Source: Linum tenue (taxonomy: Eukaryota > Streptophyta > Magnoliopsida > Malpighiales > Linaceae). From it: a stretch of 64,000 bases of DNA. The notes below the pieces were generated by a model. The model saw nothing but the letters and a program-made list of their open reading frames with translations. It was not told where the DNA came from and made no database searches. The DNA lies in contig CAMGYJ010000010.1 of assembly GCA_946122785.1 (NCBI GenBank), positions 45,839,134 through 45,903,133 of the forward strand, given 5' to 3'. The position numbers were made by a program, and so were the translations under genes. Of this stretch, positions 1 through 11,986 are shown one piece after another (the first letter of the stretch is position 1; the number at the start of each line of letters is the position of its first letter).

Positions 1-458
1 TATTACACCAACAAAAAGGTTTCTACAAAGTACATGGTTTTTTGGGAGTGGATCCCCTCAGTAAACTTATAGTCAATAATCATGCATAACCTGCCACATC
101 AATGACACATTATTATTTCTCGAAGACTTTGAACATTTTAAAAAAAAAAATTTAACGGGTATCTCTTTTCTTTAAGTCGGAATTTTTTTTGCAGAGATAA
201 ATCAAATTAATTATGATTTTTAAAATGATATCCACTTTGATATATGTTTGTAATAAAAAAAAATTGAGACATTTAGTATGAGTCCATGGTGATATTGTTT
301 GTTATTACATAAGAGCATACCACGTGGTATAAAAGTGTATCATGGTTGTATGAACATAACAGACTGTAGAATGGTTGAACAGATGATAATATGAATATAC
401 TAACTGTCATTTATAACTTTCAACATTGCATACCACTCATATACCATGGTAGTATGAG
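1..458. other. AT-rich intergenic DNA
   Basis: AT-rich sequence with A- and T-runs and several short near-palindromes around CCATGGT/ACCACGTGGT. I see no credible gene, RNA or bounded mobile element. Confidence 0.5.
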
Positions 459-815
459 GTGGTATATTTTGATCCTGTATTTTTTCCTCAGAAATTTGTA
501 GATCCAATAGATTATGATGAACTCTTTCCACCTGTACAAAAAATCTTCAAAATCGACATAAACCCGAAGGTGATACCATATGGTATGGAGGTGTTAACTA
601 GTGTTTTGAGTAATATGAATTTTTTTTTCTCGAAATATATTAAAAATGGAACTCATTTTGTAGATCACAACGAACTCGTTCCATATGTGAAAAACAATTT
701 GAAATCCAAGTTAGAACCAAATATAGTTATGCAAGAGTCCGCATCCGGGGCGGGTTTTTTCCCCTCGGTTTCTTTTTTTTTTTTACAAATAACCTACTTT
801 AATTCATTAAGATGA
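459..815 (+). other. Unidentified open frame, possible exon relic
   Basis: The open frame starts from GTG rather than ATG, so it is not a complete gene. A splice-acceptor-like stretch (pyrimidines then CTCAG) ends at about 490, and the peptide after it (KFVDPIDYDELFPPVQK and onward) has a balanced, protein-like composition for some 80 residues. It then runs into low-complexity phenylalanine-rich sequence made by T-runs. I do not recognise the family. It may be an isolated exon or the remnant of a gene or transposon protein; chance is not excluded. Confidence 0.2.
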
Positions 816-1027
816 AAGTGTGGTTGTATCATCCCGCTGAAACTGGTCTACAAGAAGAATCGATGGTTTGTTGGATGAATATTAAAAGTACATTTATTTA
901 TACGTAAACTAGTTTATGTGCATACGCATAAATAAAATATTTTATTTTAATAAGCTTAAGCCTAATAGTTATAATATGGAATCCTACTTCTACCAAAAAA
1001 CGGATAACAATATCCTTCCTTTTACCA

Positions 1028-1091
1028 TATAAATAAGCTAATAAGCTACCTAGCTTGATTCATCTTTCTAAACCCTAATCACAAACCCTAA
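1028..1091 (+). promoter_or_regulatory. TATA box and two telo-boxes upstream of the Cys-rich gene
   Basis: TATAAATA lies at 1028-1035, about 80 bases before the ATG at 1111. Two copies of the plant telo-box AAACCCTAA lie at 1070-1078 and 1083-1091, in the expected 5' UTR. Telo-boxes are known near the start sites of many plant genes active in growing tissue. Their use here is inferred from position only. Confidence 0.55.
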
Positions 1092-1110
1092 ACACGTACG
1101 TAAATAGACA

Positions 1111-1542
1111 ATGAAGAAACAAAGCCGTGGGTTCGTGCTGCTGCTCCTTCTCATGTTGCTGTCGCCGTTGTTGGTGGCCGGAATTCGACCACCAGCCGAT
1201 TCGGCATCACCGCCGCCGCCGCCACCGCCACCAACATCATCGCCCGACCTCGCCGCCGCCCTGCCGAGATGCTTCAAGAATTGCCTCAACCGATGCAACG
1301 ACTCCCTTCCGTCGCCGCCGCCGCCGCCGCCGGACGATGATGACGAGTGCATCAACCGATGCTTCAACGAATGCAAAAGTACTCCTCCTCCTCCTCCTCC
1401 TCCTCAGCAATGCGGGACGTTGGACAGAAGGACCATTCGCCTTTTGGTTGCCGCCGCCATTATCAACATCGTCTGCTTCGCAGTTGCGTGCTGCGTCGGT
1501 CTATGCAATTGCTGTATCAAGTCATTAGATTCAATAGATTGA
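1111..1542 (+). CDS. Small secreted proline-rich, cysteine-rich membrane protein (143 aa)
   Basis: This is a single-exon frame starting at an ATG behind a TATA box. Residues 1-24 form a signal peptide (KKQSRG, then a leucine-rich core ending LLVAG). The mature part alternates polyproline stretches (about 34-41, 68-74 and 92-98) with two copies of a C-x3-C-x3-C motif: C54/C58/C62 (CFKNCLNRC) and C80/C84/C88 (CINRCFNEC). A single Cys follows at 101. Residues 110-133 form a hydrophobic helix ending in CCVGLCNCC, so the protein is probably a type I membrane protein, with the Cys/Pro part outside the cell or in the lumen. The polyproline is encoded by CCG and CCT runs that resemble microsatellites. 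I do not recognise a named family; a cell-wall-associated or peptide-like role is only a guess. Confidence 0.7.
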   Translation: MKKQSRGFVLLLLLMLLSPLLVAGIRPPADSASPPPPPPPPTSSPDLAAALPRCFKNCLNRCNDSLPSPPPPPPDDDDECINRCFNECKSTPPPPPPPQQCGTLDRRTIRLLVAAAIINIVCFAVACCVGLCNCCIKSLDSID

Positions 1543-2042
1543 TATATGTTACTTTTTCTTAAATTAGTTACTACTTTTTTGTAATAGTAAATAGGGAGTA
1601 GGTTGGAAAAACGGTGTAGTTTGGTCCGGATCTTATCATATTACTTTCATTCATTAAGCACTTTCATTATTATGATCGAGAAATTTGTATCTTTTTACGT
1701 TATGATACAACTCTGATGATTTCTTTGACCGTCACGTACATGATTGAATGCGTCATCGAGATTTCTTTTATAGTCACCTACAAGATTGGATACTGTATAT
1801 AACATCCACAGCGAGCACACTTGCGGCTTGATTTCGCGGCATCAATAGCTGGTCGGTCACTCTGGAGGGACCGGAAACGACAAGAGTCTTTACAGGCAAA
1901 AGTCGTCACCACGTACCGAAGCCTTTCTACGACGCGTGTCTTGGTTTGGGGAACTGCAGCGTGAGAGAATATGCCATAGACAAAGACAGGCTCGTTCATA
2001 CACCTAGTGATCTGCCTATCGGAAACGGAGGCCGAAATCTCG
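1543..2042. other. Intergenic, downstream of the Cys-rich gene
   Basis: It begins with the 3' UTR of the small Cys-rich gene. From about 1800 the GC content rises and the sequence looks like diverged LINE coding DNA leading into the RNase H relic, but frames are broken and no domain can be named before 2043. Confidence 0.4.
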
Positions 2043-2240
2043 TGGAAGTCGCCGCCAACGGAGTGGGTTACTCTCAATTCAGACGACTCTGTCATTCATG
2101 AGTCAGGCCACACCGCAGCAGGTGACCTGATTAGAGATCCTAAATGATGCTACCGAACAGAATTGAGAGGCGGTGTAGGAGGTCTTCTTCGGATGGCCTG
2201 GGAGCGGGGCTACCGCCAAGTTCGTGTGGAGCTAGATTCT
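2043..2240 (+). pseudogene. RNase H domain relic of a plant LINE
   Basis: A 66-codon frame reads WKSPPTEWVTLNSD, then GHTAAGDLIRDPK, a TGA stop at 2145-2147, then GLLRMAWERGYRQVRVELDS. This follows the order of the plant non-LTR retrotransposon RNase H domain (RVT_3): the W-x-P-P-x-x-W-V-x-L-N-x-D-G start, the AxGGxIRD strand, and the AWExGYRxVxxELDS helix and strand. The in-frame TGA, the missing glycine after the first aspartate and the TAG straight after ELDS show that it is dead. No LINE 3' end or target duplication could be assigned. It is much more decayed than the LINE at 24.8-31.4 kb. Confidence 0.7.
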
Positions 2241-4736
2241 TAGTGTGCAATCCAACTCCTTTAAAGCCCGACGAGTACGGCTAGCCATGGTCACTCCCTA
2301 CCTTTGGGGTTTCACCTGTTCCGTAGTTGGATCCTGTTAAGTTTGAGCCTGGCTCTGGGCAGCGATGTTGGGCCGCAGTGCTAAGAATGAATGGGCTGGG
2401 CTGCTTCATAAGCGGGCCGTTGACGAAGTTTAACGTGGAGTGGGGGTGGCCCAATTTACGGAGTATTGAAAGGCGGTCAACTTTCAATTAGAGGGCAACT
2501 TTGGGCGGATTCAGTACTTTACAACTGGGCTTGTTATGCAAAAGTTGGAAGGCATTAATCTTTTTGCAGTGTGCCTTTTTTTTTGGAGGGTTGCCCAATT
2601 TTTGACAATTATTAAGGACTAAGCGCTTTGGCCATAACTATTATCATAATTATTAGTTGATTTATGCCTAATTATTGCTCCTCCTCGACTTTAATAATTC
2701 CATTAGTGTTCTGCCGTTAGGGCTCACACATATTGACGAAAAAGGGATCGATGGCCATGGCTGCATTTGTTTGTCTCGATCGGTGGTTTCATAGGGATAC
2801 CCTTTTTTTGTTTGGGAATTATATATAGCCCTAAAGTTGCTTCACTTTGCTGGAATCGGAAGCTGTTTCGCACTCAGATTTCTAGGTGTTGTTGCATTAT
2901 TGTTCTCTAAAGTTCTTTCACGGCTGAGTTTCGATATGGACGTTTAATGCTAGTTCGGATGGGAAATTGTAACGGATTAATTGTATGTTTTAACTTTTAA
3001 GATAGTTAGATTAAATTGACTGGTTCATTAACAGAGATTATGAATGACTCAATTTGATTTGGGGAATTTCGAATCGATCCGTCTGTGAGTCAATTATTCA
3101 ATTGTCTGGGGGGAGGGGTGGGCAGACAATTCGAACTATGACTCTTATAAATGACTAGTTTTATAAAACAAGACAATTGACCAAAATTGCCTCATGACTC
3201 TGAATCGACCCACCAAAACAACCCCTTAATTATATACATCGTGAATCGTGATTATATAGTTAATGTATATTCTACTTATAATCTTACTATCTATGAAAAC
3301 AACGGTTAGTTAGTCACCAGTTTTTAACGATTTGATACCGGTTAAACCAGTCAGATATGAAAACACTCGCTACACCTGTTCATATACCGAGTCGATTACG
3401 CGACAACATTGGGTAAACCCATATCTAGGGTTTGGTTTCGTGATGATATATTTCTTTGATGAATCATGGGTTTCTTTCCCTTTCTTGGTCTCCCATCGTT
3501 AGTATATAGTTAGGTGGCTGTGAATGACAAAACGACGGGTCGTCGAGAGCCTGGCCAGTTCCCTCTGACAGCATAGCACATAAATTCATGGCTGCTTTGC
3601 ATACTGATGAGTCTCATCATCAACCCAAAGGAGAGGAAAAGAGAGACATCCATCAGAAGAACTCAGAATAAAGAAAGGAAGAAAGACAAAAAGAAATGAA
3701 TTCGCGCAAGTCTTCACATGCATGCATGAAACTCAGAAACCTACATAATTCAAGCCCTATTTTTGCAGTGTTCCATTTCTCCATAAATAGCTATGTCGGC
3801 ATGCAATGTATATAGTAATTAATTGGTCAGATAACAACAATCTGTGATTAAAAGGTATTGATATGAGTTATAGTTCGAGAGAATATTGTTATCGTTAGAG
3901 AATAAAAGGTAATTAATAGGGCGATGAGGTAAAATAAACTCATGCCCCACTTCACATTACTCGCAAGCCGACTTATTGCTTGAATAGTGTCGACTATGAT
4001 ACAAATAGTAAATTACAATCTAATTCACGCGCTCGCTAAAACATTCATTTTTTTACAACACAAATCCTCTTAGTTAGTATATATGTTTAAATTTGGATAC
4101 ATGTTAGCTAGCTCCATCACCTTCTTCCTACATAAAGTCATGTAGTTATTATTCATAAGAATAACCCATTTATCCAATCAAAAAAACGTCCTCAATGCTA
4201 CAAGTACAAAATTCATAGAAACTTCCAAATGAAAGAAAATGAAACTTTGAAACTGATAGACATCTTCATCGATTTTGCATCTCTCTAATTTTTTTTTTTT
4301 TTTATGAACCTCACATGCATCTCTATTATTATAAAAGCTCCATCCATCAAATCAAATCAAATCCAGACTAGTTAGCTAATAATCAAATAGTTTTCTTCCC
4401 CATCACAATCCCTTTCTGACTCGAGTGACCATTATCTGACAAATCACCAGGGGCCAGAGAGAAAGGGAAAGAGAAGAGTAGTTTGGTGGGAAGTTCTGAA
4501 GCAATGAGACACCAGATATGCATTTACACATATGCAGAGAATGCATTTGTTCCCCAAAACAAGGGCATCATGGAGTTCCCTTTCCTTCCATCTCCCAATG
4601 TCCATGTGAGTGATCCCAAATATAATGGAGATAGATATTGGCTGAGATAGATCGATGTGGAACTCTCAATGTGTATAGTAATCTACCAGTCTCTACTGTC
4701 GCTCATAATGAGATGTTGTAAAATCATATCGAAGGC
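2241..4736. other. Intergenic, no supported gene
   Basis: About 2.5 kb. The part to 2500 may be decayed LINE sequence. A 27-codon ATG frame at 3588-3671 follows a purine-poor to purine-rich transition but has no other support. There are A/T runs near 4290 and short CATCA-type repeats near 4320-4370. I looked for common conserved microRNAs here and found none. Confidence 0.4.
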
Positions 4737-5460
4737 TGCGAACGAACTATTCAGTTCCAATAACTCGAGTTGTTGAGAAAAGGGTTTGTATGAGTTTTTT
4801 TTTAATCTCTTGCACAACCCCTCAAACGAAAGTCTATTTGTGGGTTTTTTAAGTTTGTACACGTTGAACGTATATCATTGTACTGCTACCATTAGACTTT
4901 CAGTTTGCACGGGTTGAACATATTATCCCTTGTGCTACACCATTGTTTATGTTGGGGGGTCTTTGTAAGAAACACGTTTCTTCAAGTTCCTTACGGTTAA
5001 CGCAAATGGATAGATAGAAAGGGATTCAGAGATTGAGAATAGAATTGTGGATTAGAAGAAGAAATAGGGATTTGGAGAAGAACACAAAGAACGGCCTAAG
5101 CCTTTGGGAGAGAGAAATAGACGAGATCGAGAGGGAAGAAAATAGGGTTTGGGAGATATTTTCTTCTATTAATCTTTGTTTAATCGTAAATGAATGCACG
5201 AATACATATTTATAGAAGAATACGGGAATAAACCTGATAATAACCCTAATTCTACTAAAAGACTTCTAACCCTATTAATAATTATCCTACCATAATTAAT
5301 TAGAGAAACCCATGAAAAGTATATTTCTAACCGTCTTCATACGGATTTGAAATCATGACCTCTCAGACGAAGGCTCTAGTACCATGTGAACGAATATATA
5401 AACTACTTAGTCTCAATAACTCGAGTTGTTGAGCAAAAGTATATATGAGTTTTTTTAAAA
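4737..5460 (-). mobile_element. Diverged TRIM-like LTR element
   Basis: This is a minus-strand relative of the complete TRIM at 18984. The two ends are similar: TGCGAACGAACTAT at 4737 and TGTGAACGAATATA at 5385. Each is followed by CAATAACTCGAGTTGTTG (4758-4775 and 5414-5431) and then TATGAG plus a T-run. Inside the right end, GGCTCTAGTACCA (5372-5384) is the complement of a mutated initiator-tRNA primer site. Inside the left end, ACAACCCCTCAAACG (about 4813-4827) is the complement of a polypurine tract. The roughly 560-bp interior is longer than in the other copies, probably from a later insertion; it contains A-rich sequence with no credible coding region. No clean target duplication was found. 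Confidence 0.6.
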
Positions 5461-6959
5461 TATCATACAGAGGTTGTACCATATTAATCCGTAGTAGCTT
5501 TATTGTTGTTGTTGTAACTATGATTAAACCCTTTATCCGGTAAAACCATTTATTGATTTGAGTTCCGGTAAACGGTTTTTTCTGATCGGACCACCGGTAC
5601 CGTAGGATGTTTGCAAACTCATCTCATATAATAATATACAAATAGCACAAAAGGAAAGCCGTATATGGCTACCTAGCTGGCTGCCTAGCTCGACCTTCAA
5701 TGTGGGGGGGACCGATTCCTTAACCCAAACCACAGGTGTCGAAACTGGAGTATCTCCTCCAGCCAATGAGCCAACACGTGTGTGTGTGAGACCACCACCA
5801 ATCAAAGCTGCCTCCTTTTCTGACTCCAAACCCAAACCCATTATAGGGTTTCTTGCGATCTGGTTTTTTAAGCAATGGATTTGGTCTAAAGTTGAGCCAC
5901 ATGCATGATGAGAAAGAAGATTACATCCAATTTGATCTCTAGATGCGAGGGATTTGGTGGTTGTGGACACCCTCATGGCCAAGTTCATTTTATTCCCAAA
6001 TGCTGCAATATAATAAGCAAAAAAAAAAGCATTGCAGTTAGCTAGATCTGTGATAATATGGTCAAGAGATCGATCGATAATGGAACCGAAGAGAAGGGAC
6101 TAGAGATGGAATCGTGCAACCAAATGATGAGGATTTTAATATAGTAGGGAGTAGTTGTGCATTGGAAGAAGGGAGCAGTTTTGCTTTTGCTTTCTCCCTT
6201 AGCTAGAACGTCTTCACCCTAGCTGGCCAGGGAGCAAAACCAATAATTGAAGCTTGCTACATATGTTTAAGACACAAGGGTGGGTTTTGTTATATGTTAC
6301 TAGGGTTTGTCGTCATTGCATACGACTCGTCACTTATCATGGCTACACCGACTAGCGTGAATTTGTTAACCACTCATCAGTCATCACTGTAGGTAATGAC
6401 GGGTATATTTCGGTATTATTGTGTATTCTATAGATGATCTGACCGTCGGGTTTAATTCGATCAATACTCAACGGTCAATTATTATTATTTATTAAATTGA
6501 AGTTCGGGTTTGAGTTTAGAGAATCGGGACCTGGGGTTTATCCGTTAGAAGTTAGGGTATAGTATATCATGCCCCAAACTCGGTTTAGTTCATGGTCTAG
6601 ATAGTGACATCTCACTAGAAGTACCCGAAGTATAATATATTTTAGGAGTACATCAGTCTGACCCTTAGTAGTTAACAACTAAACACAAACATCATAATTT
6701 TACTAACTATGCCCATCCCATTATCCACAAATTGTGGGTGTGGATAACCATGATATATGTGATTTGATATGACTTGCAAGTTATCTATGGACCACAAACC
6801 AAACATTTACTTCTAGTACCGATACCGATCATGATGTGTACCCGCCTTATTTTACTCGTTATCAGGGTTAAACCAACAACAACAATAATATGGGTATGGT
6901 TTTTCATAATTTCGATGAAGGGTCCCTGATAAAAAAAACTACAATTTGTGTGTGTCACC
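5461..6959. other. Intergenic, no supported gene
   Basis: Both strands around 5530-6000 are open for some 60-150 codons, but with no recognisable protein. CTGGAG-TATCTC-CTCCAG near 5744-5761 is a short hairpin. GGACCACCGGTACCG near 5590 is also found in variant form near 36500 and 50085, so it is a dispersed repeat. Confidence 0.35.
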
Positions 6960-7363
6960 AAGGCTGTCAAACCTGTATCTGGTTGGCTAGTTCGACCGGG
7001 TTTGACTAAAACTTGTAATCTAAATGGTGCAATACACCCTGTTTGGATGGTTCTAAAAAAATCAAAATAGGGTTAAACCAGTCAGATTGAGTCTGTTAAA
7101 ACTGGGAGGTCTGACTAGTAAAAACAGGGTTTGAAAATGATGTCTGATAATTTTGAAATAGATATTTCTTTTGAACAAATATGAACGTAGATTAGTGAGA
7201 TTTTTTTTGGATATGTCATAATGTATGCATAATCTATTTGATATTAAAGATTTTCTCACATATTATGTTAAAACCAACTTGAACTGGTTGAACTAAATCC
7301 AACAATTATACTTCAAATCACTTGTCATACCAACTTAATAGCTTAATCCAGTTTGACAACATT
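6960..7363. mobile_element. hAT-like MITE (404 bp)
   Basis: The left end reads AAGGCTGTCAAAC. The right end, read inward, is AATGTTGTCAAACTGG, giving imperfect terminal inverted repeats. The flanks GTGTCACC (6952-6959) and GTGTCACA (7364-7371) match at 7 of 8 bases, as expected for an old hAT 8-bp target duplication. There is no transposase. The terminus matches that of the 54512-54866 element, so the two look like members of one family. Confidence 0.6.
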
Positions 7364-7371
7364 GTGTCACA

Positions 7372-8963
7372 AAATTACATACCCTCATTAACTACATCAT
7401 ATCAAAATAACCATATTTTATAGTTTAGGCTAAACCCCCAATGATGAGTGTTGGAAAGATATAGCCCTATATAGTGGAGTCCATCTTTCCACGTCCAAAC
7501 TGTGCTATGATTACTCATAAATACACACATCTAAGTTAATAATATATATAGATTTACACATATTGGATCAAAGCTAGGTCTTGGACCTATATGTTCTTCT
7601 TTTCTATGAATCTTGGTCCTATATGTTTTTTTAGATGAATGTCAATTTCTTCTACATTCCAAAATCCATGTGGGGCTTCTTTTCCACCCTTGTAAGTGGA
7701 TTCCAACTCCTCTCTCAACCATATTATTGGCCAGATTCCTCTTTGGCATGCTTGGTGGGTGGTGGGTTTCCCTTTCCAAACCCTAATAATTAACCCAAAC
7801 AAAGTAGGTGCTCTTCATATCCCAATATCTATTTTGTACTGTCTCTTTCTCTCCAAACAAGTTGCCCCTTCCAGTTCATATCTTCTGCAGCCATTGGGTA
7901 TGTAGCTTTGATCCATGTATACAATGTTAAGCAGCAAGCTAAGATTGAGTTTTCAGTTGTTCATTGGTGGGGCGCCTTCCCCTTCTTGTGGCCCAATTAT
8001 ATTGAAGCAAGCATATATACCCAACCATGCTGTTAAGTTTTGTGCATATATTTCATGAATCATTTACTAGAGTTAGAAACATGCACATCTTCAAATATAT
8101 CTCCCAAATTCAACCACATATATTGAATGTTTTTATGTCATTGTTATTTGTTTCGAAATCATTTTGAGATCAGTGAAAATGATTGGATATATTCAAGCGA
8201 AAATAGATGATCTCGATGAGTTCAGTCAATGATAATATTTGTGAGGATAGCTGCGTTTATGACGTCCCGTGTCAAATTCAAACAGACCGATCTTATATCC
8301 AGATGAATGAATTATTTTCTTAGGAGATGACATAATTTTTATTTGGATCTCTCTAAAAAAAACTTGAGTTATTGCGATGAACTTGTTCACCGCATGTCCG
8401 AGCATTCTCCCCGAGAGATCTGATGTTCAATCCTTGACATTCATATGGATTACAAGTACAAAAAAGGTGGGGCAAAAACACAGGGTGCCCATGTCTGAAA
8501 AAAGGGAGTATGCTGGTGGTTGAGCATTCCAGATAGATATAGGCATATACACCTGCAAAACCAGACAACCAATTAACCAACTTATACATTAAATACCTAT
8601 AATATAACAAAGTTCAAGATCCTGATTAGTACATCGGATCTGACTCTTAATTTTGGTAATAATTTGAGGGTTAGATCGATGCCTACATCCTGGGTTCATA
8701 ATTGCAGTTGTAAAATTTTATTAATTAAGTACCACTTTGCAAAGTTAGCTAGCATAATGCCAGCCTAGCTAGCTAGTAGCGACTATGCCTAATTAAAACA
8801 TTTTGATTGCAATCATTCCACAGAACGGATTGCACCATAATGATGGTGGTTATAATCATAGTTAAAGACCATTTTGGTTCATAATTATCAGATTAAGAAA
8901 AATGCAGCTTGTTTGAAACCACTTTTTCCTTTTCGTGTATGCGGTTGGGGTAACGTCTAAGAC
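7372..8963. other. Intergenic, no supported gene
   Basis: AT-rich. The segment at about 7590-7900 is less AT-rich and open on both strands, but no product can be recognised. A short stretch near 8390-8440 on the minus strand resembles repeat-derived sequence. No RNA gene or bounded transposon was found. Confidence 0.35.
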
Positions 8964-8971
8964 TGACCTAC

Positions 8972-10335
8972 GTGGCGGACCCAGAAATTTTTCATAGGGG
9001 TGTCCTCTTTTAAAAAATAAATTAAATAAAAATAAAAATAATTGATAAAAATAAAATTGTCAATATGAAAATACCTTACTCGTATAGGTTTAAAAAGTCC
9101 ATGATATGTTTTCATATTCGGAAATAATTGTAGAATACACTTGGTGTCTGTAGTGTTAAAAAAAATTCTCTCTATATACACTGCTAGCTAGACAATCATT
9201 CACGAACTTATCGCATATTCGATTTGTAAACTTGTTCTTGATGTAACCCAAAGCTGAAAGACTCTTTCAACACTTGTCGTACAATCATAAAATCAATACA
9301 AATTAAGGGTAGTTTGAAATTAGTTTAATTGTTAGGTTTTTAAAATAATTAGAGATAGGGAATGTCATTTTACTATTACACATTGTTCAAAATCGAACAA
9401 CAAATGAGTTTAGCTCAACAGAAATTAAGTTTATTAATAATAATATTGTTCTAGATTTGAATTATCTAACCTACCACTTATATTCAGTGGCGGAGCCACT
9501 TAGGGCTAAGGTAGGTCATTTGCACCACCTTGGCTCAAAACTATAGTAATTTTTTTATGTAATTGTGGGTTGGATAGATAATCTCCTTATCATTGTAATA
9601 ATTTTATGAAAAAGTAATATTTTGTGATCTCTATTTACCTTCTGATTAATATATTTTCCAGCTGACTTTTTTAATATAAACGAAAACTCAAAACTTATTG
9701 GTGTTTGTTGCTATTGGTTGCCATCAAAGTAGTCAAAAGCGCGTTTCTACGTAGAAGCGTTTTGGTGATTTTGAAGCGCAAAATCGTAAGCTTTTAAGAT
9801 TTAAAGTGCAGTTTTCAACTAAATTAGTTATTATAACTGTGATTATGCGTAGAAGCGTTTTGGTAACCTAAAAGCATAAAAAACTTAAGTTTTTAAGCTT
9901 TAAACCGCAATTTTGACTATATTAGTTGTCATTGCAAGTGTTGAAAGAATCCTTACAACAATGAATAACATAAAAAACACTTTTAGAATTAGATGAGTGA
10001 TGATATCATGAATCATTTTTCGCAAAATAACTTAAGAATGACATCCATCATAATTTGCATGTAATTTTTAAAAAAATTCAATATACGAAAATGCATCCTA
10101 AAATTTTATTTTTTTCTCATATTTGACCTACCTTAAGTGAATTCCTGGCTACGCCACTGCTTATATTCCTATACACAAATGACAGTAGGATAATCATTTT
10201 TTCAAATTTAAGGGGTGTCCCTCACTATCAATTATATTTTTTGTCCATACGTAAAATACCACCGAGGGTTGGATAATCGTTTTCCCAAAATTTAGGGGTG
10301 TCCGGGGACACCCCTAAACCTCCCTGGGTCCGCCC
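8972..10335. mobile_element. hAT-type non-autonomous element, interrupted by a second one
   Basis: The left end is GTGGCGGACCCAG and the right end, read inward, is GGGCGGACCCAGGG. Both lead into GGGGTGTCC subterminal sequence (near 8998 and 10296, with another copy near 10213). The flanks TGACCTAC (8964-8971) and TCACCTAC (10336-10343) match at 7 of 8, an aged 8-bp duplication. GTGGCGGACCC ends of this kind are typical of plant hAT elements. No transposase frame remains. A separate hAT element sits inside at 9485-10159. Confidence 0.65.
9485..10159. mobile_element. hAT-type non-autonomous element (675 bp), nested
   Basis: The left end is CAGTGGCGGAGCCA and the right end, read inward, is CAGTGGCGTAGCCA. 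Both continue after a small gap into AAGGTAGGTC. The target duplication is perfect: CTTATATT at 9477-9484 and 10160-10167. The 8-bp duplication with CAGTGGCG ends places it in the hAT superfamily. The interior is AT-rich with a repeated AAGCGTTTTGGT motif (near 9758 and 9852) and codes for nothing. It lies inside the 8972-10335 element, so it inserted later. Confidence 0.85.
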
Positions 10336-10343
10336 TCACCTAC

Positions 10344-11480
10344 CAATTTGGCCACAATTATTGATATATGTATGATAACTTGATAAGTTTTATATATAAG
10401 AAGTGAGTGGGAGAAGAAAACAGTTGGCATGAAGAAAAACACTTGAAAATGGCCATAGCAAAATGGTACTAAACCAATTTTTTTTGTTTTCATACACTTC
10501 AAAGGGGGACTCATTTTGACTCAGCATATCTATGGTTTGATTGTAGAGATGAGATAAAAAACCAAAAGAGATGAGATAAAAACAAGAAAAGGGATGTTTT
10601 TGTTTTGATCTTCAAGCTATTATGGTGGCCCTTTTTCATCATTGCTAGAGTACATTGCTCTTTGCAACTCTCAATCATAAAACGACCCAATCCTTAACGA
10701 ACCAATCATAAAACGACCCCATGATCTTATCCCTGAATTAAGGATTTGTCCATAAGCTAGCCACGGGAATATCTTTTTTTTTTTCTTTCTCTCCTATTAC
10801 CCTATTACCATAAATGAATTTGTTTACTAAGAACATATGCTTTAACATAATCTCCTAATTCTTTGGTTAGAAAAGTTTCGAGATTAAGAAAAATAGTTCG
10901 AAATCCATTACCTCATTTTGATTTCATCCATCTACTCCTTGGATTAGATGATGTTAGTAAAAAAAAATATATATATATTTCGATCAAATAATGTTGTAAA
11001 CAACAATCCACGAACCATATTACCATACAACTAAAGTATCTAATTTCCGAAACAATAAGTCATATATACCCTAACATGTCCATTATTAGTGTTTTATAAA
11101 ACTGGCCTTCTGGCTAGGCTTTCCCGAAACATACCGCGTGTTTATCATAAACCGTCCACTCGAGATCTCAAACAAACGAACATTACAACCTAGTGGAAGA
11201 AAAATGAATGTGTAGATATGGTAGTTCGCAATATGGTATCTCGGCATCAATCAAACTTTTGCCACATTGTTCGTGCTCCATTGGAGATGGCTACAGTACT
11301 ACACATCGAAGTAGGGCCCTAAAAAGCTCTTAGATCAATAATTGCATTGCATACAGCATATAGTTTGCCTGATAAGAGTAAGAAAGGGAGCACGTACGTG
11401 AAAGAAAGAATGTTGCCTAGAGTAAGAAAGAATTGCATTGCATACAGCATATAGTGTGAGAATCAACCTTTGTAGTGTTG

Positions 11481-11513
<33 letters not shown>

Positions 11514-11986
11514 AGATATGGTCTCATCACTCTTAAGGTGGAGGGGTCGTCCTTTTTATGGGAACATATTGATGCAATGTATATATAATTGGTTATGAAG
11601 CTATCTATGTAGCATCTATCGTACATAGAATAGTAGGTAGTGTAGTTGAGCAAGTGGCACCTAGATGTGCACTCTCGAATATGGTGAATTGGTGGCCATT
11701 CGTGCTTTCAACATAAACAAAATGACAATCCCATGTTCTAGCCAGAATCCCGCAAAGGTTCTGTAATGAATGTAGATGAAATTAGTATTGTTGTGGTGTT
11801 GCTAGGATATGGAGAAGAATATTGCTGATAGAAGAAAAAGAAGAAACATGAGGTTTTTTTCATTCTTTTTCGTCAACAAGCAACCTCGAACGCGGACCTG
11901 AAACAAGGATAGAGATCGTTTACCCAAAACAGAGTCGTTTCGATCATAGCTACTGTTGATCCAGAAGAAGTCACGTGCCTCTTAGG
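10344..11986. other. Intergenic with a CT microsatellite
   Basis: AT-rich with no supported gene. A short direct duplication, AATTGCATTGCATACAGCATATAGT, is seen near 11339 and 11430. Confidence 0.4.
11483..11511 (+). repeat. (CT)n microsatellite
   Basis: About 14 CT units directly precede TACAG. It could be a pyrimidine-rich microsatellite only, or part of an untranslated region; no gene was found next to it. Confidence 0.9.

Noticed and set aside
1127..1528. Second long frame overlapping the Cys/Pro-rich gene, Arg/Cys/Leu-rich
   Set aside because: It is the out-of-frame reading of CCG and CCT repeats; the chosen frame has a signal peptide, patterned cysteines and a membrane helix.
3541..3620. 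Possible microRNA160-like hairpin around CCTGGCCAGTTCCCT
   Set aside because: It does not match the conserved miR160 sequence and I could not find a paired arm.
4490..4625. Possible miR319/miR395/miR482-like precursor (GGAGTTCCCTTTCC, TTGTTCCCCAAAAC)
   Set aside because: None of the known mature sequences is present and the flanks do not fold into a suitable hairpin by eye.
7690..7790. miR399-like TGCCAAAGAGGAATCTGGCC on the minus strand
   Set aside because: It differs from miR399 at several positions and has no complementary star arm nearby.
8972..10335. Autonomous hAT transposase gene
   Set aside because: No frame in this region encodes transposase motifs; the interior is AT-rich and non-coding.
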